Source: Deltaproteobacteria bacterium (GTDB lineage: Bacteria; Desulfobacterota; Desulfobacteria; Desulfobacterales; GCA-2748835). Taken from it: a stretch of DNA of 64,000 bases. The notes below the pieces were generated by a model. It had not been told where the DNA came from. It searched no databases and saw nothing but the letters and a program-made list of their open reading frames with translations. The translations under genes and the position numbers were made by a program. Positions 52,054 through 61,418 of this stretch are shown piece by piece (the stretch's first letter is position 1; the number at the start of each line of letters is the position of its first letter). The stretch is taken from contig PDTL01000016.1 in the NCBI GenBank assembly GCA_002748835.1, positions 84,655-148,654 of the forward strand, in the 5' to 3' direction.

Positions 52054-53710
52054 GAGACTCTCCTCCCATCCATTCCAGTATCAGAAAGCAAGCCACGCAC
52101 AGCCCCATCAGGACCGTCCCCAGAGCACTGGCGGCAAAAAAACGGTACGCCCCGATCAGCCGGTACAGGGCAAGGGGGAGGGTCACAGTATCGGGTGTGG
52201 CCAGAATCAGGGTGGCATTGATCTCCCCCATGGACAGGGCAAAGGCAAAACAGGCGCCCCCCAGCAGCCCGGAGCGGATCAGGGGCAGCTCCACGGTGAA
52301 AAATGTCCGCAATGGGCCAGCGCCCAAGGTCCGGGCTGCCATGGGCAGGGACGGGCTGATCCGTTTCAGAGCGGCAGACACGGCCCGCAGCACAAAGGGA
52401 TACGCCACCACCACATGGGCGGCCACCACGGCAGCACGGCTTCCCTTGTACGCGGGAAAAAAAAGGGCAAGGCATTTGAAATATCCCAGTCCGAGCACCA
52501 CAGAAGAGATTCCCATAGGCAGCATCATGACCGTTTCAGCCATGCGCCCTTTCAGTCCGTGACTGCGGGTGGTGACCCAGGCTGCAGAAAGACCCATGGG
52601 AAGCGCTGCGCAAACAGTGAGGCAGGCAAAGGTCAGGCTGTTTTTCACGGCTGTAAGAGAAAGGGCCGCACCGCCGTCCGTAAAAAGATCCAGATACCAC
52701 CTGGCCGTCCAGATCAAGGGGCCAGATCGGGTGCTCCGGGCCAGAAATGATCGACCGACAAGCGCCACCAACGGCGCGGCCACCACAAGGACCACCAGCA
52801 CGATATACAGCCCCCAGAACGCTTTCATGGCACCGGACAGACGGATATGCCCCGGCCGCGCAGCCTGTCCCTGCACCGCATGAGCGGCCCGATGCTGCAG
52901 TTTCACCGTCACCCAAAGCAGGCAAAGGGTCAGCACTGCGCCCACCACAGCAAGGGCTGCGGCCCTATCAAGATCCAGACTGACCCGGGCAGCGCGATAT
53001 ATCTCCACTTCAAGGGTGGTGTATCGCGGACCGCCGCCCAGCACCAGAACCACGGCAAAACTCATGAAACAAAACAGATAGATCAATCCTGCTGCCGAAA
53101 AAATGGCTGGCAGGAGCCCGGGAAGGGTAACCGTGAAAAAGACCCGCACCGGGCCTGAACCCAGGGTGCGTGCCGCCTGAGCCGGGCTGTCATTGTGACG
53201 TTCCCAGAACGCGCCGATCAGGCGTGCAGCCAGGGGGAAATTGTAGAACGCGTGGGCCAGAATGATGGCAAAAAAAGAATAAAGAACGGCAAACGGCGGC
53301 CGGTTCAGGTCAAACACGCCCATGACAAAGCGGTTGAGCACCCCGCTGTTTCCATAGAAGATCACAAACGCCAGGACCACAAGAATGGACGGAAGCACAA
53401 AGGGGATGGCGGTAAGGGCTTTGAGCAGTCGTTTTCCCGGAAAAGTGGCCCGGGCCAGGAGCCAGGCCCCGGGTAATCCCAGAACAAGGGAAACCCCGGT
53501 GCTGATCAGGGCCTGCCAGAGGGTAAACCCGATCACCCGAAAGGTATACGGGGCTGAAAACAGACTCACAAAAGGCGACGCGCCCTGCCCGTGTGTCAGG
53601 GCCTCCATGACAATCACCGACAGGGGCAGGTAAACCAACAACAGGGTGGGCATCAGGGGAAGGCACCAGAGAAGCCGCCTTCCCCACGCGGCAGGCGAAG
53701 ATGCGATCAC
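52034..53710 (-). CDS. thiP: ABC transporter fused permease (ThiP-like)
   Basis: The probable start is GTG 53710, which makes a GTGA overlap with the substrate-binding gene stop; the longer frame to 53743 is less likely. The 558-aa protein has two BPD_transp_1 halves with about twelve helices. Each half has an EAA-type loop (GSGPVRVFFTVTLPGLLPAIFSAAGL and GAGPLRTFFTVELPLIRSGLLGGACF). This double-domain layout is that of ThiP and FbpB. It forms the membrane channel with the ThiB-like protein and the TTG-initiated ATPase. Confidence 0.9.
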   Translation of the reverse strand: MIASSPAAWGRRLLWCLPLMPTLLLVYLPLSVIVMEALTHGQGASPFVSLFSAPYTFRVIGFTLWQALISTGVSLVLGLPGAWLLARATFPGKRLLKALTAIPFVLPSILVVLAFVIFYGNSGVLNRFVMGVFDLNRPPFAVLYSFFAIILAHAFYNFPLAARLIGAFWERHNDSPAQAARTLGSGPVRVFFTVTLPGLLPAIFSAAGLIYLFCFMSFAVVLVLGGGPRYTTLEVEIYRAARVSLDLDRAAALAVVGAVLTLCLLWVTVKLQHRAAHAVQGQAARPGHIRLSGAMKAFWGLYIVLVVLVVAAPLVALVGRSFLARSTRSGPLIWTARWYLDLFTDGGAALSLTAVKNSLTFACLTVCAALPMGLSAAWVTTRSHGLKGRMAETVMMLPMGISSVVLGLGYFKCLALFFPAYKGSRAAVVAAHVVVAYPFVLRAVSAALKRISPSLPMAARTLGAGPLRTFFTVELPLIRSGLLGGACFAFALSMGEINATLILATPDTVTLPLALYRLIGAYRFFAASALGTVLMGLCVACFLILEWMGGESLDAEGN

Positions 53711-54720
53711 CGGGAAACAATGTCCACCCAGGTGGAAATCCACCGTTCACGATTTTTCAGTATTTCCGCGTGCGGCAGCTGAAGGTGCTTTTGGGGTTTC
53801 ACCGCATGGGAAAAACTGTCGGGAAGCGGGGTGGCGCTGCTTGCCGGAAACATGATGTTGGTCAGGGGCACGGCTTTCTGAAACGCATCAGACAGCATAA
53901 AATCGATAAACGCCTCGGCAGCCTTGCGGTGCGGGGCCCGGTTCACGATACCCGCGCCTTCGATCTGCAGATAATGCCCTTCCTCAAAGGCAGCCGCTCT
54001 GTAGCGATCCGTTTTTTCAAACGCAACATGGTAAACCGGACTGCTGCTGTAGCTCAGAACAAGCGGCGCCTCGCCATTGGTGAACAGGCCGTAGCCAGAG
54101 CTCCAGCTGTCCGTGGTGGTGAGAATGGACGGCGCAAGCCGGGTCCAGTAATGGGGAAAATCATCACCATATACCGCGACGGTCCAGAGCAGAAATCCCA
54201 GGCCTGGACCTGAGGTGCGCGGGTCCATGAGGATAATCGATTTTTTATAGGTTTCAGCTGTCAGATCCTCGAGGGTTTTGGGGGGATTCTTGATCTGCTC
54301 GCTGTCGTAGATGATGGCAAAATAACCGTAATCAAAAGGCGTAACATGGTGGTCCGGGTCAAACTGGAGTGCCGCAGGGACGCGCGCAAGCCCGGGGGAA
54401 CGATATGGTGAAAGGATATCCGCGCTTTTGGCCCTGGCCAGATGGCTGTTGTCGATGCCGATGAGCACATCCGCCCTGGGCGCGGCCTTCTCCAAAATGG
54501 CCCGCTGAAGCACCTGGCCGGAGCTTCCCACAGAGATCAACTCCACCTCTATACCACTCATCTTTTCAAAAACAGGAATGACCTTGGGGGCTAGTCCCCA
54601 TTCCGACGCAAAGGAATCATACGTGTAAATCACCAGCCTGTTATCTGTTTTTTCAGCTGCATATGCGGACATTGCCGCAAAACACAGACACATCACGGCC
54701 AGTATCAATCGTTTCATCAT
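53707..54720 (-). CDS. thiB: Thiamine-type ABC transporter substrate-binding protein (ThiB/TbpA-like)
   Basis: The 337-aa protein starts at ATG 54720 (GAGGTG upstream) with a signal peptide (LILAVMCLCFAAMSAYA). The mature part begins LVIYTYDSFASEWGLAPKVIPVFEKMSGIEVELISVG, close to the TbpA/ThiB N terminus (VYTYDSFAxxWGxGP). Further features are ADVLIGIDNSHLARA and SYSSSPVYHVAFEK, both consistent with thiamine/TPP-binding periplasmic proteins. Its downstream partners are a fused permease and an ATPase. No TPP riboswitch was recognised upstream, which is notable for a thiamine importer. Confidence 0.88.
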   Translation of the reverse strand: MMKRLILAVMCLCFAAMSAYAAEKTDNRLVIYTYDSFASEWGLAPKVIPVFEKMSGIEVELISVGSSGQVLQRAILEKAAPRADVLIGIDNSHLARAKSADILSPYRSPGLARVPAALQFDPDHHVTPFDYGYFAIIYDSEQIKNPPKTLEDLTAETYKKSIILMDPRTSGPGLGFLLWTVAVYGDDFPHYWTRLAPSILTTTDSWSSGYGLFTNGEAPLVLSYSSSPVYHVAFEKTDRYRAAAFEEGHYLQIEGAGIVNRAPHRKAAEAFIDFMLSDAFQKAVPLTNIMFPASSATPLPDSFSHAVKPQKHLQLPHAEILKNRERWISTWVDIVSR

Positions 54721-54903
54721 GGGTCACCTCATTGTGTAATAGATAGGGAGATCACTGCAGGGGTTCACTGTTCTCAGTTTTCATTCCTAATGACATCCGT
54801 ATGGTAGCCCGCTCTCATCAATAAATCAACCCGCACCATGGGTTGGATCAGGCGGTGCTGAAATTCATTGCGGGACCGTAGACATCGATGAGGCCTTCTT
54901 TTT

Positions 54904-55998
54904 TCATGTTTTGGACACCTGGAGTCTCTGTTTCAACGCCATGACCCGGGAAACGGCTTCATTGATCCGTGTTTCGGAAATTGCCCCGGAGGCAACGGCA
55001 TCGACGGCAATCCGGATAATTTTACCGGGCAACGCTGCATCCGGCACCCGGCTGTTCCCGAATCCGGTTGATCGGGCATCCTGCCGAATTCCCTGGGCGT
55101 TTGCCGCGAGCGGGTTATTGGAGAAAAGCAGCAGATCAAGCCCGGCATTGAGCCCCCGGATCACGATCTCCTCCAGAGAATAATGGTGAAGTATCGCCCC
55201 CATATTCAGATCATCCGGCACCACCACCCCGTCAAAGCCCATCTCGTTTCGCAATCTGCCAATCCATTTTTCGGAAAACGTCGCCGGGGTATCCGGATCC
55301 ATACCCTGATGCAGCAGGTGAGCGGTCATCACCGCATCCACACGCCCGGTTTTCACCAGTGCCGCGTAGGGTTCCAGCGATGCCTCGCTCCAGGTGTCGG
55401 TAATGTCGACCGGCCCTATGTGCGAATCTCCCTGGGCACGGCCATGACCGGGATAGTGCTTTAAGCAGGTGAGAATCCCGTGTTCATGGAGCCCGTCCAT
55501 CAGTGCCAGGGCATAATCGGCCACCCTAGCCGGCTGGCAGCCGTAGCTTCGTTCCAGACCGCCGATGACACTGCAGGGAGGCGTGGTGTCAAGGTCTACA
55601 CACGGCGCAAAATCAAAATTAAAGCCATACCGTTTGAGCATGGCGCCCATGTCAGCATACTGCTCACGGGCCGCTGAGGGTGTCAGGTTTTCGGCAACGG
55701 TTTTCGCGGAATGGAATCCGGAAAATCCCTTTTCCGGATCAAGCCGCTGCACCCGGCCCCCTTCCTGATCCACAATGGTGAACAAGGGATAGGTTTTGGG
55801 TTCCTGATGAATGGCCTTCATCAGCCGTTTCAGCTGCGCGGGTCCTTTGATGTTATAGCCAAAGAGAATCACGCCGCCGATGGTACCGTTCCTGGCCTGA
55901 GCCAGCATGCCGCGGACCGTGGCCGCATCGGGATCAATCCCGTAAAACCCGATCACCACCAGCTGGCCGATTTTCTGTTCCAGGGTGAGATTTTCCAT
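54904..55998 (-). CDS. nagZ: Beta-N-acetylhexosaminidase (NagZ, GH3)
   Basis: The start is ATG 55998 with GGGGG upstream; the protein is 364 aa. It has the GH3 fold with GGVILFGYNIKGPAQLKRLM, VDQEGGRVQRLDPEKGFSGFHSA, and KHYPGHGRAQGDSHIGP, in which His is part of the NagZ catalytic dyad, and the nucleophile Asp in VVPDDLNMGAI. It removes GlcNAc from cell-wall turnover products in the cytoplasm. A conserved GFYGIDPD stretch lies near the N terminus. The gene precedes the thiamine ABC genes on the same strand, with a 183-bp gap and no shared function evident. Confidence 0.9.
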   Translation of the reverse strand: MENLTLEQKIGQLVVIGFYGIDPDAATVRGMLAQARNGTIGGVILFGYNIKGPAQLKRLMKAIHQEPKTYPLFTIVDQEGGRVQRLDPEKGFSGFHSAKTVAENLTPSAAREQYADMGAMLKRYGFNFDFAPCVDLDTTPPCSVIGGLERSYGCQPARVADYALALMDGLHEHGILTCLKHYPGHGRAQGDSHIGPVDITDTWSEASLEPYAALVKTGRVDAVMTAHLLHQGMDPDTPATFSEKWIGRLRNEMGFDGVVVPDDLNMGAILHHYSLEEIVIRGLNAGLDLLLFSNNPLAANAQGIRQDARSTGFGNSRVPDAALPGKIIRIAVDAVASGAISETRINEAVSRVMALKQRLQVSKT

Positions 55999-56273
55999 GA
56001 CACCCCCTTTTGTCATCAATAAAGCGATTTTTTCTCCGTTCAGTGTATTACCCCAAGAAGCTGCCGTGATAAATCAAAAACGTAAAGATGCTGTTTGATT
56101 TATGCACTGATTTGGGTCATATCCGTCATCCGGCAAGGGCTAGTTTTCCAAGATTTTCCGGTTCTGAAACGGCAGAGGTATCATGCTTGTTGATCATAGA
56201 GAAAAAATCGAATATCAATATGTTTTTGAGAAAGGTGTCTCTGTCAACCTTCAGGAACGGAAAAAATAAACGA

Positions 56274-57326
56274 ATGCAGGAAAAACCACAGGTATCACGC
56301 CTATCGCGCTTTCTGATGACGGTCGCCAGCTTCGTCATTGTAGTGGCTGGGATTCAGGCTGCCGCATCGATTCTGGTTCCCTTTTTTCTGGCCGTGTTTA
56401 TTGCCACCATCTGTATGCCGCTACTGAATTTTACGCGCAGAAAACACATCCCCAATGCCCTTGGCATTATGTTTATCATTGCGATCATTCTGGCATCCGG
56501 TGTGTTTGTTTCATCCTTTCTGCTAACCACTCTCAATGAATTATCCATCAAGCTGCCCGTGTACCAGACACAGATTACCGCTAAAATCAGAGAACTGCTG
56601 GTGTGGTTGAACGCCCAGGGAATTGAAATCTCAAGCACCGTTGTTAATGACTATTTCAATCCCGGCACCGCGTTCAAACTTGCCGGTAATATGATCAACG
56701 GTCTCAGAATTGCACTGACAAACGGATTTCTTGTCTTTCTCACCGTGGTATTTATCCTCGTCGAGGCGTCCGGTTTCCCGCAAAAGGTGCGGGCGGCAAT
56801 AGATGATCCCGAAGAATCGCTCGGCCATCTGAATCAAATCGCAGAGAATGTCAATCGCTACCTTGCCATAAAAACGGTCTTCAGTCTGATGACAGGCGTC
56901 ATACTGGGCGTCATGGTAGGGCTCGTCGGCATTGATTTCCCCCTGCTCTGGGGGTTGCTGGCGTTCTTGCTGAATTATGTGCCCAATATCGGCTCGATTA
57001 TCGCCGCAATCCCGCCTGTCATCCTGGCGCTGATTCAATTTGGTTATCCCACAGCCATTCTTGTCGGTCTCGGCTTTATCATTGTCAACGTGACCATCAG
57101 CACGGGCCTGGAGCCCCGGTTTATGGGCAGAGGTCTTGGCCTGTCCACCCTGATCGTGTTTCTTTCCCTGGTTTTCTGGGGCTGGGTGCTCGGTCCCATT
57201 GGCATGCTTTTATCCGTGCCCCTGACTATGATCATCAAGGTTGCCCTTGAAAGCAACGACGATACCCGCTGGATCGCGGTTCTGCTGGGATCGGCACAGA
57301 CGGTTTCAAAACATGAAAAACACTAA
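56274..57326 (+). CDS. AI-2E family transporter
   Basis: Read from ATG 56274 (350 aa), the family's usual length; in-frame upstream codons to 56088 look non-coding and poorly conserved. The protein has seven to eight membrane helices (FLMTVASFVIVVAGIQAAASILVPFFLAVFIATICMPLL). The AI-2E/UPF0118 signature is VGLVGIDFPLLWGLLAFLLNYVPNIGSIIAAIPPVILALIQFG and LVFWGWVLGPIGMLLSVPLTMIIK. Family members include sodium/proton exchangers and a proposed AI-2 exporter. Substrate unknown. It is 27 bp upstream of the EfpL gene on the same strand. Confidence 0.9.
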   Translation: MQEKPQVSRLSRFLMTVASFVIVVAGIQAAASILVPFFLAVFIATICMPLLNFTRRKHIPNALGIMFIIAIILASGVFVSSFLLTTLNELSIKLPVYQTQITAKIRELLVWLNAQGIEISSTVVNDYFNPGTAFKLAGNMINGLRIALTNGFLVFLTVVFILVEASGFPQKVRAAIDDPEESLGHLNQIAENVNRYLAIKTVFSLMTGVILGVMVGLVGIDFPLLWGLLAFLLNYVPNIGSIIAAIPPVILALIQFGYPTAILVGLGFIIVNVTISTGLEPRFMGRGLGLSTLIVFLSLVFWGWVLGPIGMLLSVPLTMIIKVALESNDDTRWIAVLLGSAQTVSKHEKH

Positions 57327-57353
57327 TATCCATCTTATTCAGGAGCGTTTGAT

Positions 57354-57920
57354 ATGCCCAAGGCAAGTGAACTCAAAAAAGGAAATGTGGTTGACATCAA
57401 CGGTGACCCCTATGTGGTGAAACACATTGACGTAAAAACTCCGTCCGCCCGGGGAGCGGTCACCCTGTACAAGGTGAAATTCAACAATATCAAGACCGGC
57501 CAGCAGTTCGAGGAAAGCTACAAAGGGGGTGACATGCTCACCGATATGGTGATTGAACGAAAATCCATGCAGTACCTCTATGATGACGGTGACTTTCTGG
57601 TCTTCATGGACAGCGAGGATTATGCCCAGTATATGCTCGCGAAAAGCGACATGGAAGATGACACGATCTGGCTGACTGACGGCATGGAAAACCTGGTGGG
57701 GATGATCATTGAGGAAAACCTGGTGGGAATCGAATTTCCGACCAGCCTTGTGTTTGAAATCGTAGAAACCGCCCCGGCTATCAAAGGGGCCAGCGCCACA
57801 GCCCGAACCAAACCGGCGACCCTGTCCAACGGCCTTGAAATCCTGGTACCTGAATATCTGGAAACCGGAGAAAAGGTAAAGGTGAATACAGAAACGCGGA
57901 AGTATATGTCGCGGGCGTAA
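57354..57920 (+). CDS. efpL: Elongation factor P-like protein EfpL/YeiP
   Basis: The 188-aa protein has the three EF-P-type beta domains: KOW-like (LKKGNVVDINGDPYVVKHIDVKTPSARGAVTLYKVKFNN), the central OB domain (EESYKGGDMLTDMVIERKSMQYLYDDGDFLVFMD) and the third domain (EIVETAPAIKGASATARTKPATLSNGLEILVPEYLETGEKVKV). The tip loop SARGAVTLYK has Arg in place of the modified Lys of true EF-P, and this, with length and end (RKYMSRA), matches EfpL/YeiP. It relieves ribosome stalling at particular sequences. GGAG lies close to ATG 57354. Confidence 0.92.
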   Translation: MPKASELKKGNVVDINGDPYVVKHIDVKTPSARGAVTLYKVKFNNIKTGQQFEESYKGGDMLTDMVIERKSMQYLYDDGDFLVFMDSEDYAQYMLAKSDMEDDTIWLTDGMENLVGMIIEENLVGIEFPTSLVFEIVETAPAIKGASATARTKPATLSNGLEILVPEYLETGEKVKVNTETRKYMSRA

Positions 57921-58133
57921 CCCGGTTCACAAGGCCACTTATATCCACCTTGTACACCAATAAATTAACTCATCTGAAGTTTTCTGAAAATTTAAATTCT
58001 CAACTTCCGGAGCTAATTTGACCCAATGGCTAAAGTATAATAATTTGAAATAAAAGCATTAATTGACAAAAACCCCCTATTTTGATCTGTTATGTTCGAC
58101 CTAAAACAAGTCAAAAAAAGGAGCTTTTTCAAA
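57921..58133. other. AT-rich gene-free stretch before the IS4 remnant
   Basis: No coding frame is seen in these 213 bases. A TTGACA at 58063-58068 and a TGTTAT about 19 bases later may be a weak promoter for the downstream transposase remnant. The composition is more AT-rich than the flanking genes, as expected for horizontally acquired sequence. Confidence 0.4.
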
Positions 58134-58561
58134 TGAATGCTACTGCATGCCCTCTTGAAAGTCAAACTGTTGAGGATGAAAAGCTTGGGCGAATCAGCGC
58201 GTACTTCTTCCGGCCTAAAATTGGAGATATGCTCGATAAGGCTGGAATAACAACCGATGGGATATCGAAGTTTTTTTCAACATGTGCAAACAGCATTTAA
58301 AGCTGGTTAAAGCGGTTCAACTGAGAAGCGATGATGTTGATTGGGCATACGTCATTGGTCTTTGCCAGGTACAATTTGTTGACGCTTTTTCAACGAGAAT
58401 CCGTTGCTCTGCGAGCTTTTGGGGATTTGTTCAGGTTTTGCAATGATGAACTCATCAATATTGCTTTTATCAATGCGCTGAAACGAATAATGCCGCTTGC
58501 AACAGCTGCGTTGCGTAAAGCCGTCAGCTTATCAGAAAAAAACGATTCAGGCCATCCTTGA
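58134..58561 (+). pseudogene. IS4-type transposase remnant (internally deleted)
   Basis: ATG 58134 has an intact AAAGGAG site and opens LGRISAYFFRPKIGDMLDKAGITTDG, which looks like an IS4-type transposase N terminus. At about 58260 the sequence jumps into the family C-terminal region: IEVFFNMCKQHLKLVKAVQLRSDD in one frame, then, after a one-base shift, MLIGHTSLVFARYNLLTLFQ and then FGDLFRFCNDELINIAF. The catalytic middle (DDE residues) is missing. The piece therefore carries both ends of an IS4-family transposase fused by deletion, with a frameshift, and is inactive. Confidence 0.68.
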
Positions 58562-58674
58562 CGCCATTATGGGCGAGGCGATCTCTTTTTTGGGGTTAAA
58601 GAATCCCTCGGTACCTTTATTGACAACGGGATAGGGCGGGTAGTACTTCCCCTAAAGTTGCGTTGGTAACAGTC

Positions 58675-58770
58675 GATCAGATCAACGGCAATGCCGGTCT
58701 CATCCACATACACATCATCGTCTTCACGAATTTTCTGAAACGCCTGAATCCCGATGGGCAACTTTTTCAT
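58675..58770 (-). pseudogene. N-terminal stub of an AAA-ATPase-like gene
   Basis: ATG 58770 opens MKKLPIGIQAFQKIREDDDVYVDETGIAVDLI, which matches the start of the AAA-ATPase_like (PF09820)/DUF1703 family (usually MKKLPIGIxDFExIRExxYxYVDKTxxI). After about 31 codons the sequence stops resembling the family and runs into unrelated codons before a stop at 58567. Only the extreme N terminus remains, so it is a truncated remnant. The same family appears C-terminally truncated in the opposite way at 63767. Confidence 0.6.
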
Positions 58771-59081
58771 GTCAGGGTCTCCTGATGATGGCAAGGCCTT
58801 ATTTTTCCAGAAAGAATAGCATAATGACAGAAAAATGCAAAGAAACCCGCCCCTGGTTTTCCATAAATCGCTTTTGCCGCTTTAAGATTAGAAACCGCAG
58901 AAACATCGGCCCGCTCATTTAATTGGGTTGACACAAACCTGCCCCCCGCTATATTTCTGATGTGTTTATCCACCCTTTTTCACGCCATCGGAGAAGGGGG
59001 ATTTCTGTCATCCCGCCTGCCGGGTTGTTTTCAGGGATGGCAGTCCCGATTGACGCGTAGTGGACACGACGGCTACTGCCT
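58771..59081. other. Gene-free stretch before rimO
   Basis: The 311 bases hold short open frames on the minus strand (for example 58767-58973, RFVSTQLNERADVSAVSNLKAAKA) that could be another remnant but have no recognisable family or ribosome site. The rimO promoter should lie here; none was identified with confidence. Confidence 0.4.
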
Positions 59082-60398
59082 ATGAATATATGTTTTATCA
59101 GCCTCGGATGCGCCCGCAACCAGATTGACACGGAAACCATGACGGCGCTGGTGCGCGATGCCGGTCACCACATCAGCGACGCACCGGAACAGGCGGATGT
59201 AATTGTCGTCAATTCCTGCAGTTTTATCCGGTCTGCAGTAGATGAATCCATTGACACCATTCTGGAACTGGCCGCGTATAAACAGACCGGGAACTGCCGG
59301 CGGCTCATTGTGACGGGCTGTCTTCCGCAGCGGTATCAGGCGCCCATCGCAGAAGCGCTTCCGGAAGTGGACGCATTTCTGGGAACCGGCGCCTATGAAC
59401 AGATTCTTGAAGTGATTTCCGGCCCTGACGACGCCGGCATCTGCATCCTGCCACCGCCCGGCAACAGGCCGAACCGCCACAGAAGGTTTCCTCGCCCTGC
59501 CCCCACAGCCCCGGTTGCCTATGTCAAAACCAGCGAAGGCTGCAGCCATCACTGCACCTACTGCATTATCCCCGCATTGCGCGGTCCGTACCAGAGCCGG
59601 CCGATTGACATGATCGCGGAAGAAGTAACGGAGCTGCTCACCCCTTTTGTTCAGGAAGTGGTTCTGGTGGCGGAAAACACCTCCCGGTTCGGTAGTGATC
59701 TCCTGCCGCCACAGGACCTTGCCGATCTGCTGGACGCCCTGATCCCGATCATCGGTGACCGGTGGCTGCGCGTACTTTATGGATATCCGTCAGACCTTAC
59801 ACCCCGCGCCCTGGAGCGGATTGGAACCGGCGCCGGTGTTGTCCCCTATTTTGACCTGCCCATTCAGCATGCCTCATCGGCCATGCTGAAAAAAATGGCG
59901 CGCCAGTACACCCACGACGACCTCCTGCGCCTGTTTGACACCCTTCGGGACCAATACCCGGATGCGGCCCTCCGGACGACCCTGATTACCGGATTCCCCG
60001 GGGAAACAGATGCAGACGTTGAAACCGCCATGGCCCTCATGGAACGGGTTGCCTTTGACCATCTCGGCGTGTTCACCTATTCGGATGGTGAAGACCTGCC
60101 CGCCCACCGACTGCCTGGCCCGGTACCGGAACCAGTGGCTCAGGAGCGGTATGATGCCCTCATGGCCTTGCAGGCGGACATCTCCCATGCCCGGAACAAA
60201 ACCCGCATCGGCACCACCTGCCAGGTGCTGATTGAGGAGATGCCTGAACCCGGCACCTTCGTCGGACGGGGTCCGTTTCAGGCACCCGATGTCGATGGCG
60301 GAGTCCACATCCATGCCGACCACCTTTCCATTGGATCCTTCTGCACGGTCCGGCTGACAGAAGCCTATCCCTATGACCTGATCGGAGCCCTTATATGA
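59082..60398 (+). CDS. rimO: Ribosomal protein S12 methylthiotransferase RimO
   Basis: This 438-aa radical-SAM enzyme modifies Asp of ribosomal protein S12 using two iron-sulphur clusters. The N-terminal UPF0004 domain has the three Cys (SLGCARNQIDTE, NSCSFI, VTGCLPQR). The radical-SAM cluster is in GCSHHCTYCIIPALRGPYQSR (CxxxCxxC). The C-terminal TRAM domain is VLIEEMPEPGTFVGRGPFQAPDVDGGVHIHA. All motifs are present, and the SLGCARN and QAPDVDG signatures distinguish RimO from MiaB. It overlaps the following prenyl synthase by four bases (ATGA). Confidence 0.95.
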   Translation: MNICFISLGCARNQIDTETMTALVRDAGHHISDAPEQADVIVVNSCSFIRSAVDESIDTILELAAYKQTGNCRRLIVTGCLPQRYQAPIAEALPEVDAFLGTGAYEQILEVISGPDDAGICILPPPGNRPNRHRRFPRPAPTAPVAYVKTSEGCSHHCTYCIIPALRGPYQSRPIDMIAEEVTELLTPFVQEVVLVAENTSRFGSDLLPPQDLADLLDALIPIIGDRWLRVLYGYPSDLTPRALERIGTGAGVVPYFDLPIQHASSAMLKKMARQYTHDDLLRLFDTLRDQYPDAALRTTLITGFPGETDADVETAMALMERVAFDHLGVFTYSDGEDLPAHRLPGPVPEPVAQERYDALMALQADISHARNKTRIGTTCQVLIEEMPEPGTFVGRGPFQAPDVDGGVHIHADHLSIGSFCTVRLTEAYPYDLIGALI

Positions 60399-61387
60399 GC
60401 CGCATCAAAGAGATCATCCTGTCCCGGGCAAAAACGGATCTGTCCGACATCAACCAAGCCCTTGAAGCCAACCTGACACCGTACCATACCCTTGCGAAAC
60501 TGATCACCGAACATATCCTATTTGCCGGGGGGAAACGCATGCGGCCGCTGCTCATGGTGCTCACCGCACGCGCATGCGGATATCGCGGTACGGATGCCGC
60601 CTCCCTCTCCACCATGTTTGAGTATCTCCATGCGGCCACCCTTCTGCACGATGACCTTGTCGATCAGGCGGATGTCAGGCGAAACCGGCCAGCCGCCCAT
60701 CTTATCTGGGGGAACTCGGAAGCGGTGCTGTCCGGAGATTATCTGCTGGCAAAAGCCCTTTCCCTTGCCGCAAAAACGGACAATCTCCGCATTATCAAGG
60801 TTATTGCTGCTATCACCGAAGACATGTCCCAGGGCGAACTCCACCAGCTGGCCAACCGGGGCCGTGTGGATCTCACGGAAGCGGAATATCTGGATGTTAT
60901 TCGCCGCAAGACAGCCGTGCTGCTGGAAGCGGCCTGCAGGACCGGCGCGATTCTTGCCGATATGCCGGAGCAAGTAGAGACAGCCTGCGCAACATACGGG
61001 CACCATCTGGGAATGGCGTTTCAAATGGCCGACGACCTGCTTGATTATACGGCAGACCCGAATCAATTAGGGAAAGCCGTCGGCACTGATCTTGCCGAAG
61101 GCAAAGTCACCCTTCCCGTGATCCATTCCCTTCATCAGGCAATCATTGCCGGCGACGCTGCGGCCGTTACCACCATTGAATCCACACTGGGGGCGCCAGA
61201 CATCACGGCGGAGTTATTTTCCGTATTTGTATCCTATCTGAATCAGTACGGCGGCATTGACTATACCCGAAATCAGGCAAAAGACCAAGTTGCCGCAGCC
61301 AAGTCTGCGCTGCAGGTACTTCCAGAATCCAGTGCATCCGACCTGCTGCGCCTACTGGCGGATTACAGCCTGGATCGCGAATCCTAA
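60395..61387 (+). CDS. Polyprenyl diphosphate synthase (IspB/IspA class)
   Basis: A 330-aa trans-prenyltransferase with the first Asp-rich motif LLHDDLVDQADVRRNRP and the second MADDLLDYTADPNQLGK, plus GGKRMRPLL and the product-binding stretch SGDYLLAKAL. It condenses isopentenyl diphosphate units to a long prenyl diphosphate for quinone side chains. Chain length cannot be decided by eye; the small residues before the first motif suggest a long-chain type such as octaprenyl. The start ATG overlaps the rimO stop (ATGA), so translation is coupled. Confidence 0.9.
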   Translation: MSRIKEIILSRAKTDLSDINQALEANLTPYHTLAKLITEHILFAGGKRMRPLLMVLTARACGYRGTDAASLSTMFEYLHAATLLHDDLVDQADVRRNRPAAHLIWGNSEAVLSGDYLLAKALSLAAKTDNLRIIKVIAAITEDMSQGELHQLANRGRVDLTEAEYLDVIRRKTAVLLEAACRTGAILADMPEQVETACATYGHHLGMAFQMADDLLDYTADPNQLGKAVGTDLAEGKVTLPVIHSLHQAIIAGDAAAVTTIESTLGAPDITAELFSVFVSYLNQYGGIDYTRNQAKDQVAAAKSALQVLPESSASDLLRLLADYSLDRES

Positions 61388-61418
61388 ACCGCAACCCGAC
61401 TTTTATCAGGATAGAAAC

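Noticed and set aside
54721..54903. TPP riboswitch upstream of thiB
   Set aside because: CTGAGA and GAACC are present in short form, but the other conserved segments and pairing are missing; a covariance search would be needed to claim it.
54848..54907. 19-codon open frame MKKEGLIDVYGPAMNFSTA after nagZ
   Set aside because: Too short, with no ribosome site that is not part of nagZ and no family; likely chance.
58767..58973. 68-aa minus-strand frame
   Set aside because: No family, no ribosome site and located among remnants; it may be a piece of a decayed gene but cannot be supported.
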